The notes: a model not told the origin generated them from the letters alone. A stretch of DNA of 64,000 nt from Candidatus Rifleibacteriota bacterium (GCA_015233565.1 JADFXM010000028.1:28910-92909); one strand, 5' to 3'. Counted from the stretch's first letter, positions 27,448 through 37,200 are shown. Program-made: numbers and translations.

Positions 27448-29340
27448 ATGCCATGGTATTCATACCCGGCGCTTGCATTTCGGGGGGCAGTGTATCGGGG
27501 AAAAAACAATGGAGAATTTGATGTAATACTCTTGAGCGGAGACGCTTATGTTGACCACCCCTCATTTCCCACAGCTGTAATAGCTCGTACACTTGAACAA
27601 CTCGGGGTTTCGGTTGGAGTAATTTGTCAACCTGACTGGACTAGTACAACCGATTTTGAAGCTTTCGGGTGCCCGCGACTTTTCTTTGGTGTTACCTCCG
27701 GAGCGATGGACAGCATGGTCGCTAATTTTACCTCCATGAAAATGCCACGGAGCGAAGATCGGATGTCTCCCGGAGGCCGTCCGGGTTTGAGACCAAAGCG
27801 GGCAGTGACTGTTTACTCACAACGTCTTAGACAGGCATTTCCAGGGGTTCCTATTATTTTGGGCGGAATTGAAGCATCTTTAAGAAGATTTTCCCATTTT
27901 GATTTCTGGGAAAACCGGGTGAAAGATTCGATTCTCATTGATTCCGGGGCTGACATGTTGGTTTACGGGATGGGAGAAATTCCCTTAAGAGAAATAACAA
28001 CCGCTTTGATGAATTATCCTGTAAGCCGGTTTAAAGAAATGTGTTTTCCCCAAACTTGCATTAAAGTTCCACCTGGTACTGCTTTGCAAAGGTTCCAAAA
28101 ATTTTCTTCTAATACAAAATCACCATTTTTTCCCCAAAAAAAACGCTGTAATCCCGAACAACAAGATCTCGAGCAGTTTAACAACAAACAGCAAGACCTC
28201 GAACAATGTAAAAAAGTTCGGTGCAATCTTGAAAACATTGATCCCCAACTAAATAATTCTGAACAGTTTTTCTTACCCCAATCGAATTCAATTTTCAGGG
28301 AGAAAAAGTGTTTGGTTCTTCCAAATGCAAGACAATGCCGCGAAGAGCCCAAAGCGCTTCTTGAACTATCAAAAATATTGGATTCTTGGTTTTCACCTGG
28401 TTCCCCAATCCTTGTACAAAATCACGAAAAATTTGATATTGTTTGCTTTCCACCTTCCCATAGTTCGATCGATGAAGAACCAGGGATTATCAGCTCGGGA
28501 ACTTTTAATCGTAGATCTCATCCATTATATGAAGAAAATATTCCGGCGTTGGTACCAGTACAGTTTTCAGTTATTTCCCATCGAGGGTGTTTTGGAAATT
28601 GCACATTTTGTTCTCTGGCACTTCATCAAGGAAGAACAGTCAGGTCCCGCACTTCGGATTCCATTTTGAAGGAAATCTCAGCTTTTCCGGAACATCCCGA
28701 TTTCAAAGGAATTGTTCCCGATCTTGGTGGTCCTTCGGTAAATATGTTCGGATGGAAATGTAATAGCGGAGGATGCCCCAATAAACTTTGTACTTATCCA
28801 AAAAAATGTTCCAACTTAACCGGAAGCCTGAAGCCAATCAGTGATTTATTAAAAATGGTTGCTTCAATAAAAGGAATAAAAAAAGTCTTTTTGGGCTCCG
28901 GATTAAGATTTGACCTGATTGAAAAAAAAGACGAGGATGATTATTTATACATAGTTGCGAACCACATTTCCGGACAATTAAAAGTCGCTCCTGAACATGT
29001 GGATAAAAACGTTCTGAGGTTGATGAGAAAAGCTCCGGAGAATAATTTTGAAGTCTTTGTAAATTGGTTTTATTCTTTAGCTAAAATCGCCAACAAAAAG
29101 TTTTTTATTGTCCCTTATTTTATGACGGTCTTTCCTGGAAGTAAAGATGGAGACAAGAATCTTGAACAATTCATAAAAAAATTAAAGTTGGTACACCAAC
29201 AAATTCAGGAATTTACTCCAACTCCAGGGACATTGGCTACTGCAATGTTTTGGTCAGGAACTGACCTCAACGGGAAGGCGATTGAAATTGCTAAAACAGC
29301 TAAGAAGCGTAGGGATTCCCGTAAAAAGATTCAGTCCTGA
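27448..29340 (+). CDS. YgiQ family radical SAM protein
   Basis: 630 residues. The N-terminal B12-binding-like domain has ILLSGDAYVDHPSFPTAVIA and VIILGGIEASLRRFSHFDFW; the radical SAM core has HRGCFGNCTFC with the CxxxCxxC cluster ligands, then APEHVDKNVLRLMRKAP. This matches YgiQ/UPF0313, a widespread radical SAM family of unknown reaction. Between the two domains (about residues 205-290) is a Gln/Asn/Cys-rich insertion with repeated QQDLEQ and CNLE/CNPE units not usual for the family. ATG 27448 follows TAAGGA. It appears to be a single-gene unit. Confidence 0.9.
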   Translation: MPWYSYPALAFRGAVYRGKNNGEFDVILLSGDAYVDHPSFPTAVIARTLEQLGVSVGVICQPDWTSTTDFEAFGCPRLFFGVTSGAMDSMVANFTSMKMPRSEDRMSPGGRPGLRPKRAVTVYSQRLRQAFPGVPIILGGIEASLRRFSHFDFWENRVKDSILIDSGADMLVYGMGEIPLREITTALMNYPVSRFKEMCFPQTCIKVPPGTALQRFQKFSSNTKSPFFPQKKRCNPEQQDLEQFNNKQQDLEQCKKVRCNLENIDPQLNNSEQFFLPQSNSIFREKKCLVLPNARQCREEPKALLELSKILDSWFSPGSPILVQNHEKFDIVCFPPSHSSIDEEPGIISSGTFNRRSHPLYEENIPALVPVQFSVISHRGCFGNCTFCSLALHQGRTVRSRTSDSILKEISAFPEHPDFKGIVPDLGGPSVNMFGWKCNSGGCPNKLCTYPKKCSNLTGSLKPISDLLKMVASIKGIKKVFLGSGLRFDLIEKKDEDDYLYIVANHISGQLKVAPEHVDKNVLRLMRKAPENNFEVFVNWFYSLAKIANKKFFIVPYFMTVFPGSKDGDKNLEQFIKKLKLVHQQIQEFTPTPGTLATAMFWSGTDLNGKAIEIAKTAKKRRDSRKKIQS

Positions 29341-30057
29341 CGAGAGGCTGTCTTCTTTTCAACTTTCATCAAGCATATATTTTGAAGTGATTTTTCCATT
29401 CCAAAAAAAATCTTGATATTTCTGTTGTCCGGTTGATCCATTCAGCTTAACAACAAGGTTTTTGCCAAGGAACTAAATCAAAATCAGAATTCCTGGTATC
29501 GATAGTTTGCATTTTTTCGGAAAAGGGCTTCAAAAAGTAGTTTTCTGATTTTGGAATGCTTTTCGGTTGGGTTTTATCCTGAGACCAACTTACATGAAAA
29601 TAAATCAGAAGATTTCTTCCAAAGCAAGTTGGCAATTCATCAATCGAAAAAATGGTATCAAATTTTAATCCCCGAGATTGGGATGCCTGAAAATACGCTA
29701 CAGGAACCCCAGAGAATGGGAATCAAAAAAAAGTCTGTGAATTTCAGAATTTCAATTTCCGAGGATATAGTTTTGAGACCATTTTCCCAAAGCCTGAAAA
29801 CGTGAACTCGTTTGGATGAGATTCCTGCCTTAACTTTTGTATTATTTGGTCTCAAAACAAAATTCGGGCTGAAAACTTTTTAATCTCTACGGAATCGGCT
29901 TTTGAAGTTGAGCAATCGAAGAAATTGAAGTTTACGACAACAGGAATTCTGAATTTAAAAAAAAATCAACGGGTCATGTATTTTTTTCGTTTAAGTACTC
30001 CTTGGGAATTTTTAGTTGCATCAAGCAACAATAGAAACAATATCAGGAGGAATTTTA
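29341..30057. other. about 700 bp without a supported gene
   Basis: Frames of 60-85 codons occur on both strands around 29450-29850 but lack ribosome sites and family features. TTTGAGACCA near 29772 and its near-inverse TGGTCTCAAA near 29848 flank a short segment. Otherwise nothing seen; it may be a decayed gene. Confidence 0.4.
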
Positions 30058-30870
30058 ATGTTAAAGCGTTGTTTTTTTCTGGCAATTTTTTGCCTCGCGA
30101 CTCTGCTATTTCCTGTTTCTGGGTATGCCGAGTCAATGAACCAAACTTTTGACCACAAACTTTCGCTTGGTCAATCTTCAACAAGTTGGGAGCACAGAAT
30201 TGACCTTCCATCTGACTGGTCAGCAAAAGGATTAGTTTTCAATCGCCGTATTCTGACTCCATCAGGGTCCTTGCTCATTGAACGGGAAGAATTAAGCAGA
30301 ACTTATTATTATGTAAAAGTAAGATTGTTAAAAAGAACTTTTGGATCTTCCAAAGGCTCTTTACAAGTTGCTCTTGAGGCTGGATCCCCCACAAATCCAA
30401 CAATTTTCTCAGCTCCGATCAGCCTTGCTTTTGCCGGTGATGCCCTTAATCCATCCTTTGCCTGGAACGGGCCAGGAAAGTATTTTGCTGCCAGCCTTTA
30501 TGATCGAAATAAGAACCAAAACCTTTGGGAAAGAGTAATAGTTGGAAATTCATCGGCTAAATTGGATGAAGGTCAATTAGAGATTGGTGGACGCTATATC
30601 CTTGGTGTTTGTCAAAGCGATGAAACCGGAAAATATTCATCCTCAGCGAACAAAAATTTCCGTATTGACGGCCATCTTGAAACTTGCAAACATTGCCGTG
30701 GAAGCGGGCAGGATATTTGCTCAAATTGCAATGGAACCGGTTGGGTAAATGGTACTGGCCCGACTCCAATGCCCTGTTACATTTGCAATCAGACTGGGCG
30801 GGTTCCCTGTTATATTTGTCATGGCACAGGAAAAGTTACCGTTCCCTACATTTCTGATGATGGAAACTGA
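30058..30870 (+). CDS. secreted protein with C-terminal DnaJ-type zinc-finger repeats
   Basis: 270 residues from ATG 30058, which has CAGGAGG seven bases upstream; the longer frame from 30016 lacks one. A signal peptide (to about residue 25, GYAES) starts an exported protein. The middle is a beta-rich domain I do not recognise. The last 55 residues hold CxxC(x)GxG units (CKHCRGSG, CSNCNGTG, CYICNQTG, CYICHGTG), the four half-sites of a DnaJ cysteine-rich zinc domain. This finger is usually cytoplasmic, so an exported version is odd; it could act in periplasmic protein folding or as a metal site. No DnaJ J-domain is present. Confidence 0.75.
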   Translation: MLKRCFFLAIFCLATLLFPVSGYAESMNQTFDHKLSLGQSSTSWEHRIDLPSDWSAKGLVFNRRILTPSGSLLIEREELSRTYYYVKVRLLKRTFGSSKGSLQVALEAGSPTNPTIFSAPISLAFAGDALNPSFAWNGPGKYFAASLYDRNKNQNLWERVIVGNSSAKLDEGQLEIGGRYILGVCQSDETGKYSSSANKNFRIDGHLETCKHCRGSGQDICSNCNGTGWVNGTGPTPMPCYICNQTGRVPCYICHGTGKVTVPYISDDGN

Positions 30871-31037
30871 AAATTAAGTAATGATAAAATGTTTAGTTAT
30901 TTAGCCAAAAAGACAAAGTGAGAGATTCTATATAGGTTGTACACTGCGGAAAGAGCCGGTTTACTGCTCACCTCGGCGATAAGTGAGGTTAATAATGATC
31001 CACTTATCAAAAAAAAAGACAGTACTGGAAGAAAATT

Positions 31038-31070
31038 AAACCTGCTGCTAGAAAGGTGGCAGGTTTTTTT
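31038..31070 (+). terminator. intrinsic terminator-like hairpin
   Basis: AAACCTGC and GCAGGTTT pair around a 13-base loop and run into eight T residues. It is 168 bp after the zinc-finger gene and may end that transcript or a short leader RNA. Confidence 0.65.
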
Positions 31071-31376
31071 TCAGGAAGTATCAAAAATAGTTCCAGAAAA
31101 AATGGGTTTTCCTTCAAAAAAGCGAGTTCAGCTTGAAAATAATAATAAATCAGAATATCATTCTTCATAATATAAAGACCACTAAATTAATAACAAGGCA
31201 GGAAAAATCAGAAAAAAATCGAAAACTAAATATAGCTCAAATCCACTGACGTAGGCAGTGGTGGGGTATGGGGATGGGAGGTCCCAAGTAGATCGCGAAC
31301 CAACATTGGTGGTGAGCGTTTCTGAGTGGGATTGTAGAAAAATCGAAAAATTGTTAATGTCATGCAATGCCTATAA

Positions 31377-31579
31377 TACCATTCATAATTAGTTCGTGGG
31401 TTTCAATCTTCTTGGCTGCTGAAGAAATTTTCCGACAACGTTGGGAGCCAAAGACGATGAAGCAACCTTTTTCGAAAAAAATTGAATATTCAGAAAAACG
31501 TCCAACGCTTTCCAATGATTTTATGGAAAATCTTTTTTTGGAGGATTTAAGCATACCTATGGATTAATAATAATTGGTA
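31377..31579 (+). mobile_element. 203-bp MITE, TACCAWT family, copy 1
   Basis: Ends are TACCATT and AATTGGTA (12 of 15 terminal positions pair), flanked by TAA at 31374-31376 and 31580-31582. A second copy of exactly 203 bp lies inverted at 61850-62052 with six differences. The element is open in one frame throughout, ending in a peptide with SKKIEYSEKRPTLSNDFMEN. Confidence 0.82.
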
Positions 31580-31608
31580 TAAATGCCATATCCCAGGGAT
31601 AACGCGAA

Positions 31609-31665
31609 GGGCATTGCCCGTAGTGCTTCTCCCCAAAAGCGACCGACAAGGTCGGTGGTGGTTTT
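31609..31665 (+). other. cluster of small hairpins upstream of glpF
   Basis: GGGC-att-GCCC (31609-31619) and ACCGAC-aag-GTCGGT (31642-31656), then a short T-run. They could form a leader RNA or terminator controlling glpF, but no known riboswitch class was recognised. Confidence 0.35.
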
Positions 31666-31768
31666 ATCCACGATTAATGGCTATTTCCAATGGAAAATCT
31701 CACTAAATCAATAATGAATGGTGAGAATTGATATACTTTGCTTTCAAGGGAAAGGAGAAAAATGGAAC

Positions 31769-32476
31769 ATGTCAGCTTTTATGGGAGAGTTGATAGGGAC
31801 CGCAATCATTCTTTTATTTGGATGCGGTTCTGTTGCAGGAGTTGTACTTAACAAGACGAAGTCCAACAATTCCGGTTGGATCGTTATCACTGTTGCCTGG
31901 GCAATCGGCGTTACCTTAGGGATATTTGCATCAGGCCCGGTTAGCGGTGCGCACTTGAATCCAGCCGTAACTATCGGGCTTGCTGTTATTGGCAAATTTG
32001 AATGGGCCAAAGTTCCCTTGTACATTTTGGCACAATTTCTGGGAGCGATGATTGGTGCCACTTTGGTCTGGTTGTCCTATAAAGATCATTTCGAGGCAAC
32101 TGAAGACAAAGGTGCCAAGATTGCAGTCTTTTCAACTGGCCCTGCAATCAGAAATATTGTTTCCAATTTTATCACGGAATTTATTGCTACCTTTATCCTT
32201 CTTTTTGTGATTCTTGCAATTGGAGTTACCAAATTCACCGAAGGTTTGAATCCTATGGCAGTTGGCCTTCTGATTTTAGGTCTTGGATTATCCTTTGGGG
32301 GACCGACCGGCTACGCCCTTAATCCAGCTCGTGATCTGGGTCCTCGCATAATGCATTTTTTGCTTCCAATTTCAAACAAGGGAGACTCCGATTGGTCCTA
32401 TGCGTGGGTTCCAGTTGTTTCCCCGGTCTGCGGGGCCATTACTGCAGCGCTAACGTACAAGCTTGTTTACGGATGA
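31769..32476 (+). CDS. glpF: glycerol uptake facilitator (aquaglyceroporin)
   Basis: 235 residues from ATG 31769, preceded by AAAGGAG; the 17-residue upstream extension is unlikely. Six membrane segments and the two half-helices with HLNPAVT and LNPARDLGPR are present. The Asp after the second NPAR marks a glycerol-conducting rather than water-only channel. It brings glycerol through the inner membrane. The stop is 20 bp before glpK, so the two are one operon. Confidence 0.95.
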   Translation: MSAFMGELIGTAIILLFGCGSVAGVVLNKTKSNNSGWIVITVAWAIGVTLGIFASGPVSGAHLNPAVTIGLAVIGKFEWAKVPLYILAQFLGAMIGATLVWLSYKDHFEATEDKGAKIAVFSTGPAIRNIVSNFITEFIATFILLFVILAIGVTKFTEGLNPMAVGLLILGLGLSFGGPTGYALNPARDLGPRIMHFLLPISNKGDSDWSYAWVPVVSPVCGAITAALTYKLVYG

Positions 32477-32496
32477 ATTATCCGGAAGGAAAGAAC

Positions 32497-33996
32497 ATGA
32501 AAAAAAATTACATTTTAGCTCTTGACCAGGGAACTACCAGCTCACGTGCAATTCTTTTTGACCGGAATGGTGCAATCCTGAAAACTGCTCAAAAAGAATT
32601 TCAGCAAATTTATCCAAAAGCAGGATGGGTTGAACATGACCCCATGGAGATCTGGGGTAGCCAATCCGGAGTTGCCCGGGAAGTATTGGAAAGTTTTGGT
32701 GCTGACCCCAAAGAAATTGCTGGAATTGGCATTACAAACCAGCGTGAAACAACGGTTATCTGGGACAAAAAAACCGGAAAACCAGTTTATAATGCCATCG
32801 TTTGGCAATGCCGGCGCACCGCATCGATTTGTGATGATCTTAAAGCACGTGGTTTGGAGGGATACATTCGCCAAAACACTGGTTTGGTTGTTGACGCCTA
32901 TTTTTCCGGGACAAAAATAAAATGGCTCCTGGACAACGTGGAAGGAGCAAGAAAAAAAGCTGAATCAGGCGATCTGCTTTTTGGAACAATTGATACCTGG
33001 CTCATCTGGCATCTTACTCGTGGAAAAGTTCATGTTACGGACTACAGTAATGCCTCCAGAACACTCCTTTACAACATAAAAGAACTTAAATGGGACGAAA
33101 AAATTCTTTCGGAATTGAGAATTCCAAAATCAATGCTTCCTGAAGTACGGCAATCTTCGGAAATTTATGGACACACCGACGAAAGTACATTTGGAGGCGC
33201 GATGATTCCGATTTCCGGAATTGCGGGCGACCAGCAGGCTGCATTATTTGGGCAAGCGTGTTTTGAACCCGGAATGGCCAAGAACACTTATGGAACTGGC
33301 TGCTTTATGCTGATGAACACCGGGAAAAAAATGATCCCCTCCAAAAATGGGCTTTTAACAACTATTGCATGGGGAGTGGATGGAAAAGTTGAATACGCAC
33401 TGGAAGGGTCCATTTTTATTGGTGGCGCTTCCGTTCAATGGTTACGCGATGAAATGAAACTGATTGCAAACGCTGCTGAAAGTGAGGAATTTGCTTCCCG
33501 AGTTGAGAATACAAACGGTGTGTACATGGTTCCAGCATTTGCCGGGTTAGGTGCCCCATATTGGGACATGTATGCCCGCGGAGTTATTGTCGGGCTTACT
33601 CGCGGGGCTAACAAAAATCATATCATCAGGGCGACTCTTGAATCCATCGCTTATCAAACAAGAGATGTTATAGAAGCCATGCAGGAAGATTCCCAAATCA
33701 GGTTGGCCACCCTGAAAGTAGACGGAGGAGCCACCGCCAACAATTTTTTGATGCAATTTCAGGCAGAAATTCTTGGCGTCGATGTCGCACGTCCGAAAGT
33801 CACCGAAACTACTGCACTTGGGGCCGCTTACCTGGCTGGTTTAGCTGTTGGATTCTGGGATTCCAAAGAAGAGATTAAGAAAAACTGGGCGGTCGACAGG
33901 TTGTTCAAAAAAAACATTGATGATAAAACCCGGGATAAACTGTACAAAGGTTGGAAAAAAGCAGTAGAACGGGCCAAAGGCTGGGAAGAAAAATAA
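32497..33996 (+). CDS. glpK: glycerol kinase
   Basis: 499 residues from ATG 32497 with GGAAGGAAAG upstream; typical GlpK length. The FGGY-kinase N-terminus LALDQGTTSSRAILFD, the GIGITNQRETTVIWD block, the substrate loop with SGTKIKWLLDN, and LKVDGGATANNFLMQF are present. It phosphorylates glycerol to sn-glycerol-3-phosphate, trapping what GlpF admits. The downstream dehydrogenase genes use its product. A partial MITE begins four bases after the stop and may affect readthrough. Confidence 0.97.
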   Translation: MKKNYILALDQGTTSSRAILFDRNGAILKTAQKEFQQIYPKAGWVEHDPMEIWGSQSGVAREVLESFGADPKEIAGIGITNQRETTVIWDKKTGKPVYNAIVWQCRRTASICDDLKARGLEGYIRQNTGLVVDAYFSGTKIKWLLDNVEGARKKAESGDLLFGTIDTWLIWHLTRGKVHVTDYSNASRTLLYNIKELKWDEKILSELRIPKSMLPEVRQSSEIYGHTDESTFGGAMIPISGIAGDQQAALFGQACFEPGMAKNTYGTGCFMLMNTGKKMIPSKNGLLTTIAWGVDGKVEYALEGSIFIGGASVQWLRDEMKLIANAAESEEFASRVENTNGVYMVPAFAGLGAPYWDMYARGVIVGLTRGANKNHIIRATLESIAYQTRDVIEAMQEDSQIRLATLKVDGGATANNFLMQFQAEILGVDVARPKVTETTALGAAYLAGLAVGFWDSKEEIKKNWAVDRLFKKNIDDKTRDKLYKGWKKAVERAKGWEEK

Positions 33997-34000
33997 GTTA

Positions 34001-34146
34001 TACCAATCCCAAAAAATACGTGCACTTCCCCAAGGACTTTGATTTGACCAAAATGAAAAGGGATCGCTTTATCCTCCAAGAAAAAACGAAATTTTCGGGA
34101 AAATAAGGATCCCTTACTGGATGGTTGAAAAATTCATTTCTGTCAG
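34001..34146 (+). mobile_element. partial copy of the 215-bp TACCAAT element
   Basis: The sequence from TACCAATCCCAAAAAATA to CATTTCTGTCAG matches 48220-48368 with scattered changes, but the right end with ATTGGTA is absent. It occupies the gap between glpK and the dehydrogenase gene. Confidence 0.75.
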
Positions 34147-34227
34147 ATAAATATAAGTTCTTTTAATTTTTTAACTTTTTCTTTATAATGTTCTTGTTTG
34201 AATGCATAACCGGGAGGAATATGGATA

Positions 34228-35676
34228 ATGAGTGATGTACTAATAATTGGCGCTGGGGTTATCGGAACAGCTATTGCCCGGAGCTTAATGCGTTATGATT
34301 TGAAAGTTACAATTGTTGAACGTGCAAATGATGTTGCATGTGGTACCAGCAAAGCCAATAGTGCTATTATTCATGCCGGTTACGGTGCAGATGCAGATAC
34401 CTTGAAAGGGCAGTTCAACGCCAAGGGGAACCCGATGTTCGACATCCTCTGCCGTGAGCTTGAGGTGCCTTTTGATCGAGTTGGGTCATTAGTGCTGGCA
34501 CTTCGTTCAGAGGACGCCCAAACCTTACAAGGTTTAAAAGAAAATGGGGAAAAACTTGGTGTTCCTGGCTTAAAAATATTGACCCGTGAAGAAGTTTTGA
34601 ATATTGAACCAAATGCCAACCCTGATAATTTTGGCGCTCTTTTTGCGCCCTCCGCAGGAATTATTGAACCTTGGGAATTGGCCATCGCTTGTGCTGAAAA
34701 TGCGGTAGAAAACGGTGCCGAGCTTATCCTGAACTTTAATGTTACAAAGATCACAAAGAATGACACGGGATTTGTAGTTACTGATGGAAAAAAATCAATA
34801 GAAAGCAAATTGGTTATCAATTGCGCCGGTGTTTATGCTGATTTCATATATGGGATGGTCACCAAAAGTCCTGAATTTAAAATTCAACCACGTAGGGGCC
34901 AGTATTTTCTTCTCGATAAAACAGCTCATGGACTTGTAAAGCACATCTTATTTCCCTGCCCATCAATTTTGGGAAAAGGGGTTCTTGTAGTACCCACTGT
35001 AAATCATAATATTCTCCTCGGTCCGGATTCCGAAGACCTTGATCCATCAAAAAAAGAAGCAGTTGAGACCACTTTCGACCGTTTAAATTTTGTTAAACGG
35101 GAAGTGGCGAAACTGTGTCGGAATATTCCTTTCAGGGACAATATTACCACCTTTGCCGGTTTAAGGGCCGAAGCTACAGGAGGAGATTTTATTATCCGTG
35201 AATCTCCTCAAGTTTCGGGATTTTTTAATGTCGCGGGAATCCAATCTCCTGGCCTTTCATCTACACCAGCAATTGCTGAACATGTTGTCAATTGGATATC
35301 TGACAGACTCAAACCTGGTGCAAATAAAAAATTTCAACCCAAGCGACGATTAAGAATCAAATTTATGGAACTTTCGGTTGATGAGAAGCAGGCATTGATT
35401 AAAATAGATCCACGATATGGACGGGTAATCTGTCGCTGTGAAATGATAACTGAAGGAGAGATTGTGGATGCAATTCACCGAAAAGTTGGGGGAATAACTT
35501 TAAACGGAATAAAACGACGTGTTCGACCTGGAGCTGGGCGCTGTCAAGGCGGTTTTTGCGGCCCTCGGGTTCTTGAAATTCTGCAAAGAGAATTGGGTTG
35601 TAATCCTTTGAATATCCTACAGGAAGGTATAGGCTCACAGATTCTATTAGGCAAAACCAAAGATTACCTTTCTTGA
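34228..35676 (+). CDS. FAD-dependent glycerol-3-phosphate dehydrogenase-like protein with BFD-type [2Fe-2S] domain
   Basis: 482 residues. The FAD-binding VLIIGAGVIGTAIA starts a DAO-type oxidoreductase (NSAIIHAGYGA, IQSPGLSSTPAIAE near the end of the fold). The C-terminal 100 residues form a BFD-like iron-sulfur domain with VICRCEMITEGEIVDAI and AGRCQGGFCGPRV, giving four Cys ligands. This architecture is that of Thermotoga TM1432 and clostridial GlpA-like subunits that oxidise glycerol-3-phosphate to DHAP together with the two genes that follow. A TATAAT at 34184-34189 and CGGGAGG upstream of the start suggest it also has its own promoter. Confidence 0.88.
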   Translation: MSDVLIIGAGVIGTAIARSLMRYDLKVTIVERANDVACGTSKANSAIIHAGYGADADTLKGQFNAKGNPMFDILCRELEVPFDRVGSLVLALRSEDAQTLQGLKENGEKLGVPGLKILTREEVLNIEPNANPDNFGALFAPSAGIIEPWELAIACAENAVENGAELILNFNVTKITKNDTGFVVTDGKKSIESKLVINCAGVYADFIYGMVTKSPEFKIQPRRGQYFLLDKTAHGLVKHILFPCPSILGKGVLVVPTVNHNILLGPDSEDLDPSKKEAVETTFDRLNFVKREVAKLCRNIPFRDNITTFAGLRAEATGGDFIIRESPQVSGFFNVAGIQSPGLSSTPAIAEHVVNWISDRLKPGANKKFQPKRRLRIKFMELSVDEKQALIKIDPRYGRVICRCEMITEGEIVDAIHRKVGGITLNGIKRRVRPGAGRCQGGFCGPRVLEILQRELGCNPLNILQEGIGSQILLGKTKDYLS

Positions 35677-35932
35677 TGAACAATTACAGTCCTTGAGCAC
35701 TCGGGAACTGATATTCTAATTATCTATTTAGGAAAAATAACAATTTATCTTCTTAAGAAATCTGTTCTTGGAATCATCTATTAAAAAAAACAAATCGGTT
35801 CGTTTTGTTTGAGGTGGCACAAATGAGTTCAGGTTCTTGCAATACGAGGAAAAAACAATTCCAAAATTTGTGATCAGCTCCGCAAATTAAGTGTGAACCT
35901 TAACGTTATTAGAATAATAAAGGGGTGGCGGT

Positions 35933-37198
35933 ATGCAGCAATATGATGTTGTAGTAATAGGCGGAGGACCGGCAGGATTGGCGGCTGCAATTGAAGCCCG
36001 AAAAAATGGTGTGGAATCCATTCTCGTCATAGAGCGGGACCGAGAATTGGGAGGAATACTTCAACAATGTATTCATAACGGTTTTGGTCTCCATGTCTTC
36101 AAGGAAGAACTGACCGGCCCCGAATATGCCGAACGTTTTATCAATGAATTAAAAGACCTTGGAATTGTCTATCTCCTTGACACAATGGTGTTGGAGCTTA
36201 CTTCTAATCATGAACTTCGTATCATGAACTCAAAAAATGGATATTCTGAAATAAAAGCTCAAGCGGTGATTTTATGCATGGGTTGCAGGGAACGCACTCG
36301 TGGGGCAATTGCCATTCCGGGTACCCGACCGGCTGGTGTCATGAATGCTGGTTCAGCACAGCGATACCTGAATATGGAAGGCTACATGGTCGGAAAAAGA
36401 ATTGTTGTACTGGGTTCTGGTGACATCGGCTTGATTATGTCAAGACGAATGACTCTGGAAGGTGCAAAAGTTCTTGCCGTAGCAGAATTAATGCCATTCT
36501 CCAGCGGGCTAACTCGAAATATTGTACAATGTCTTCATGATTACGACATTCCATTATATCTTAGCCACACAGTGACAGAAGTTAGAGGAAAAGACCGCGT
36601 AGAGGGGGTCGTAATTTCCCAGGTTGATGAATCTTTCAAACCCATCCCTGGAACTGAAAAAGAATACGAATGTGATACCCTATTGCTGTCAGTTGGATTA
36701 ATTCCGGAAAACGAGTTAACTCGTGGCGCCGGAATTGTTATTGATCCCAGAACCAATGGACCCAGAGTTAACGAAGCCATGGAAACAAGTATTCCCGGAA
36801 TATTTGCATGTGGGAATGTCGTTCACGTCCATGATCTCGTAGACCGGGTTACTGAAGAAAGCCGCAGGGCAGGAAAATATGCTGCTCATTTCGTTAAAAA
36901 AACATTAAAGGAAGAAACAACCAGTTTTCAAACAAATGCAGGTGAGGGAATCAGTTATATTGTCCCCCATATTGTCCGACCTGCTAATATTGATAAAGTT
37001 TTGACCATGATGATGCGTGTTAAGAAAGTCTATCATAAAGCAGAATTAGTTGTTAAAGGTGATGGTACAGAAATCAGAAGAATTAGAAAAAACCACCTTG
37101 CACCAGGAGAAATGGAGCAAGTCATCCTTAATCCGGATGAAATTTCCCGTCCGGGACTGAAAAGCGTTTCAGTTGAAGTTGTTGCAGGAGGACATTGA
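35933..37198 (+). CDS. NAD(P)/FAD-dependent oxidoreductase, partner subunit of glycerol-3-P dehydrogenase
   Basis: 421 residues from ATG 35933. Two dinucleotide folds are seen: FAD site VVVIGGGPAGLAAAIEA at the N-terminus and VVLGSGDIGLIMSRR near residue 155; a third FAD motif is IPGIFACGNVVHVHDLVD. The family corresponds to TM1433, which moves electrons from the GlpA-like subunit, probably to NAD or a ferredoxin. The stop overlaps the leader of the next gene and AAGGGG precedes the start, so it is co-transcribed with its neighbours. Confidence 0.88.
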   Translation: MQQYDVVVIGGGPAGLAAAIEARKNGVESILVIERDRELGGILQQCIHNGFGLHVFKEELTGPEYAERFINELKDLGIVYLLDTMVLELTSNHELRIMNSKNGYSEIKAQAVILCMGCRERTRGAIAIPGTRPAGVMNAGSAQRYLNMEGYMVGKRIVVLGSGDIGLIMSRRMTLEGAKVLAVAELMPFSSGLTRNIVQCLHDYDIPLYLSHTVTEVRGKDRVEGVVISQVDESFKPIPGTEKEYECDTLLLSVGLIPENELTRGAGIVIDPRTNGPRVNEAMETSIPGIFACGNVVHVHDLVDRVTEESRRAGKYAAHFVKKTLKEETTSFQTNAGEGISYIVPHIVRPANIDKVLTMMMRVKKVYHKAELVVKGDGTEIRRIRKNHLAPGEMEQVILNPDEISRPGLKSVSVEVVAGGH

Positions 37199-37200
37199 AA

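Larger units (their letters stand above)
30871..31768. other. long leader and intergenic stretch before glpF
   Basis: About 900 bp with a terminator-like hairpin, a 203-bp MITE and a group of small hairpins close to glpF, each listed separately. The remaining sequence, including CACTG-acgtagg-CAGTG near 31244, shows nothing I can name. Confidence 0.5.

Noticed and set aside
30937..31170. 77-codon frame after the zinc-finger gene
   Set aside because: TTG start without ribosome site and a T8-tailed hairpin lies in the middle of the frame.
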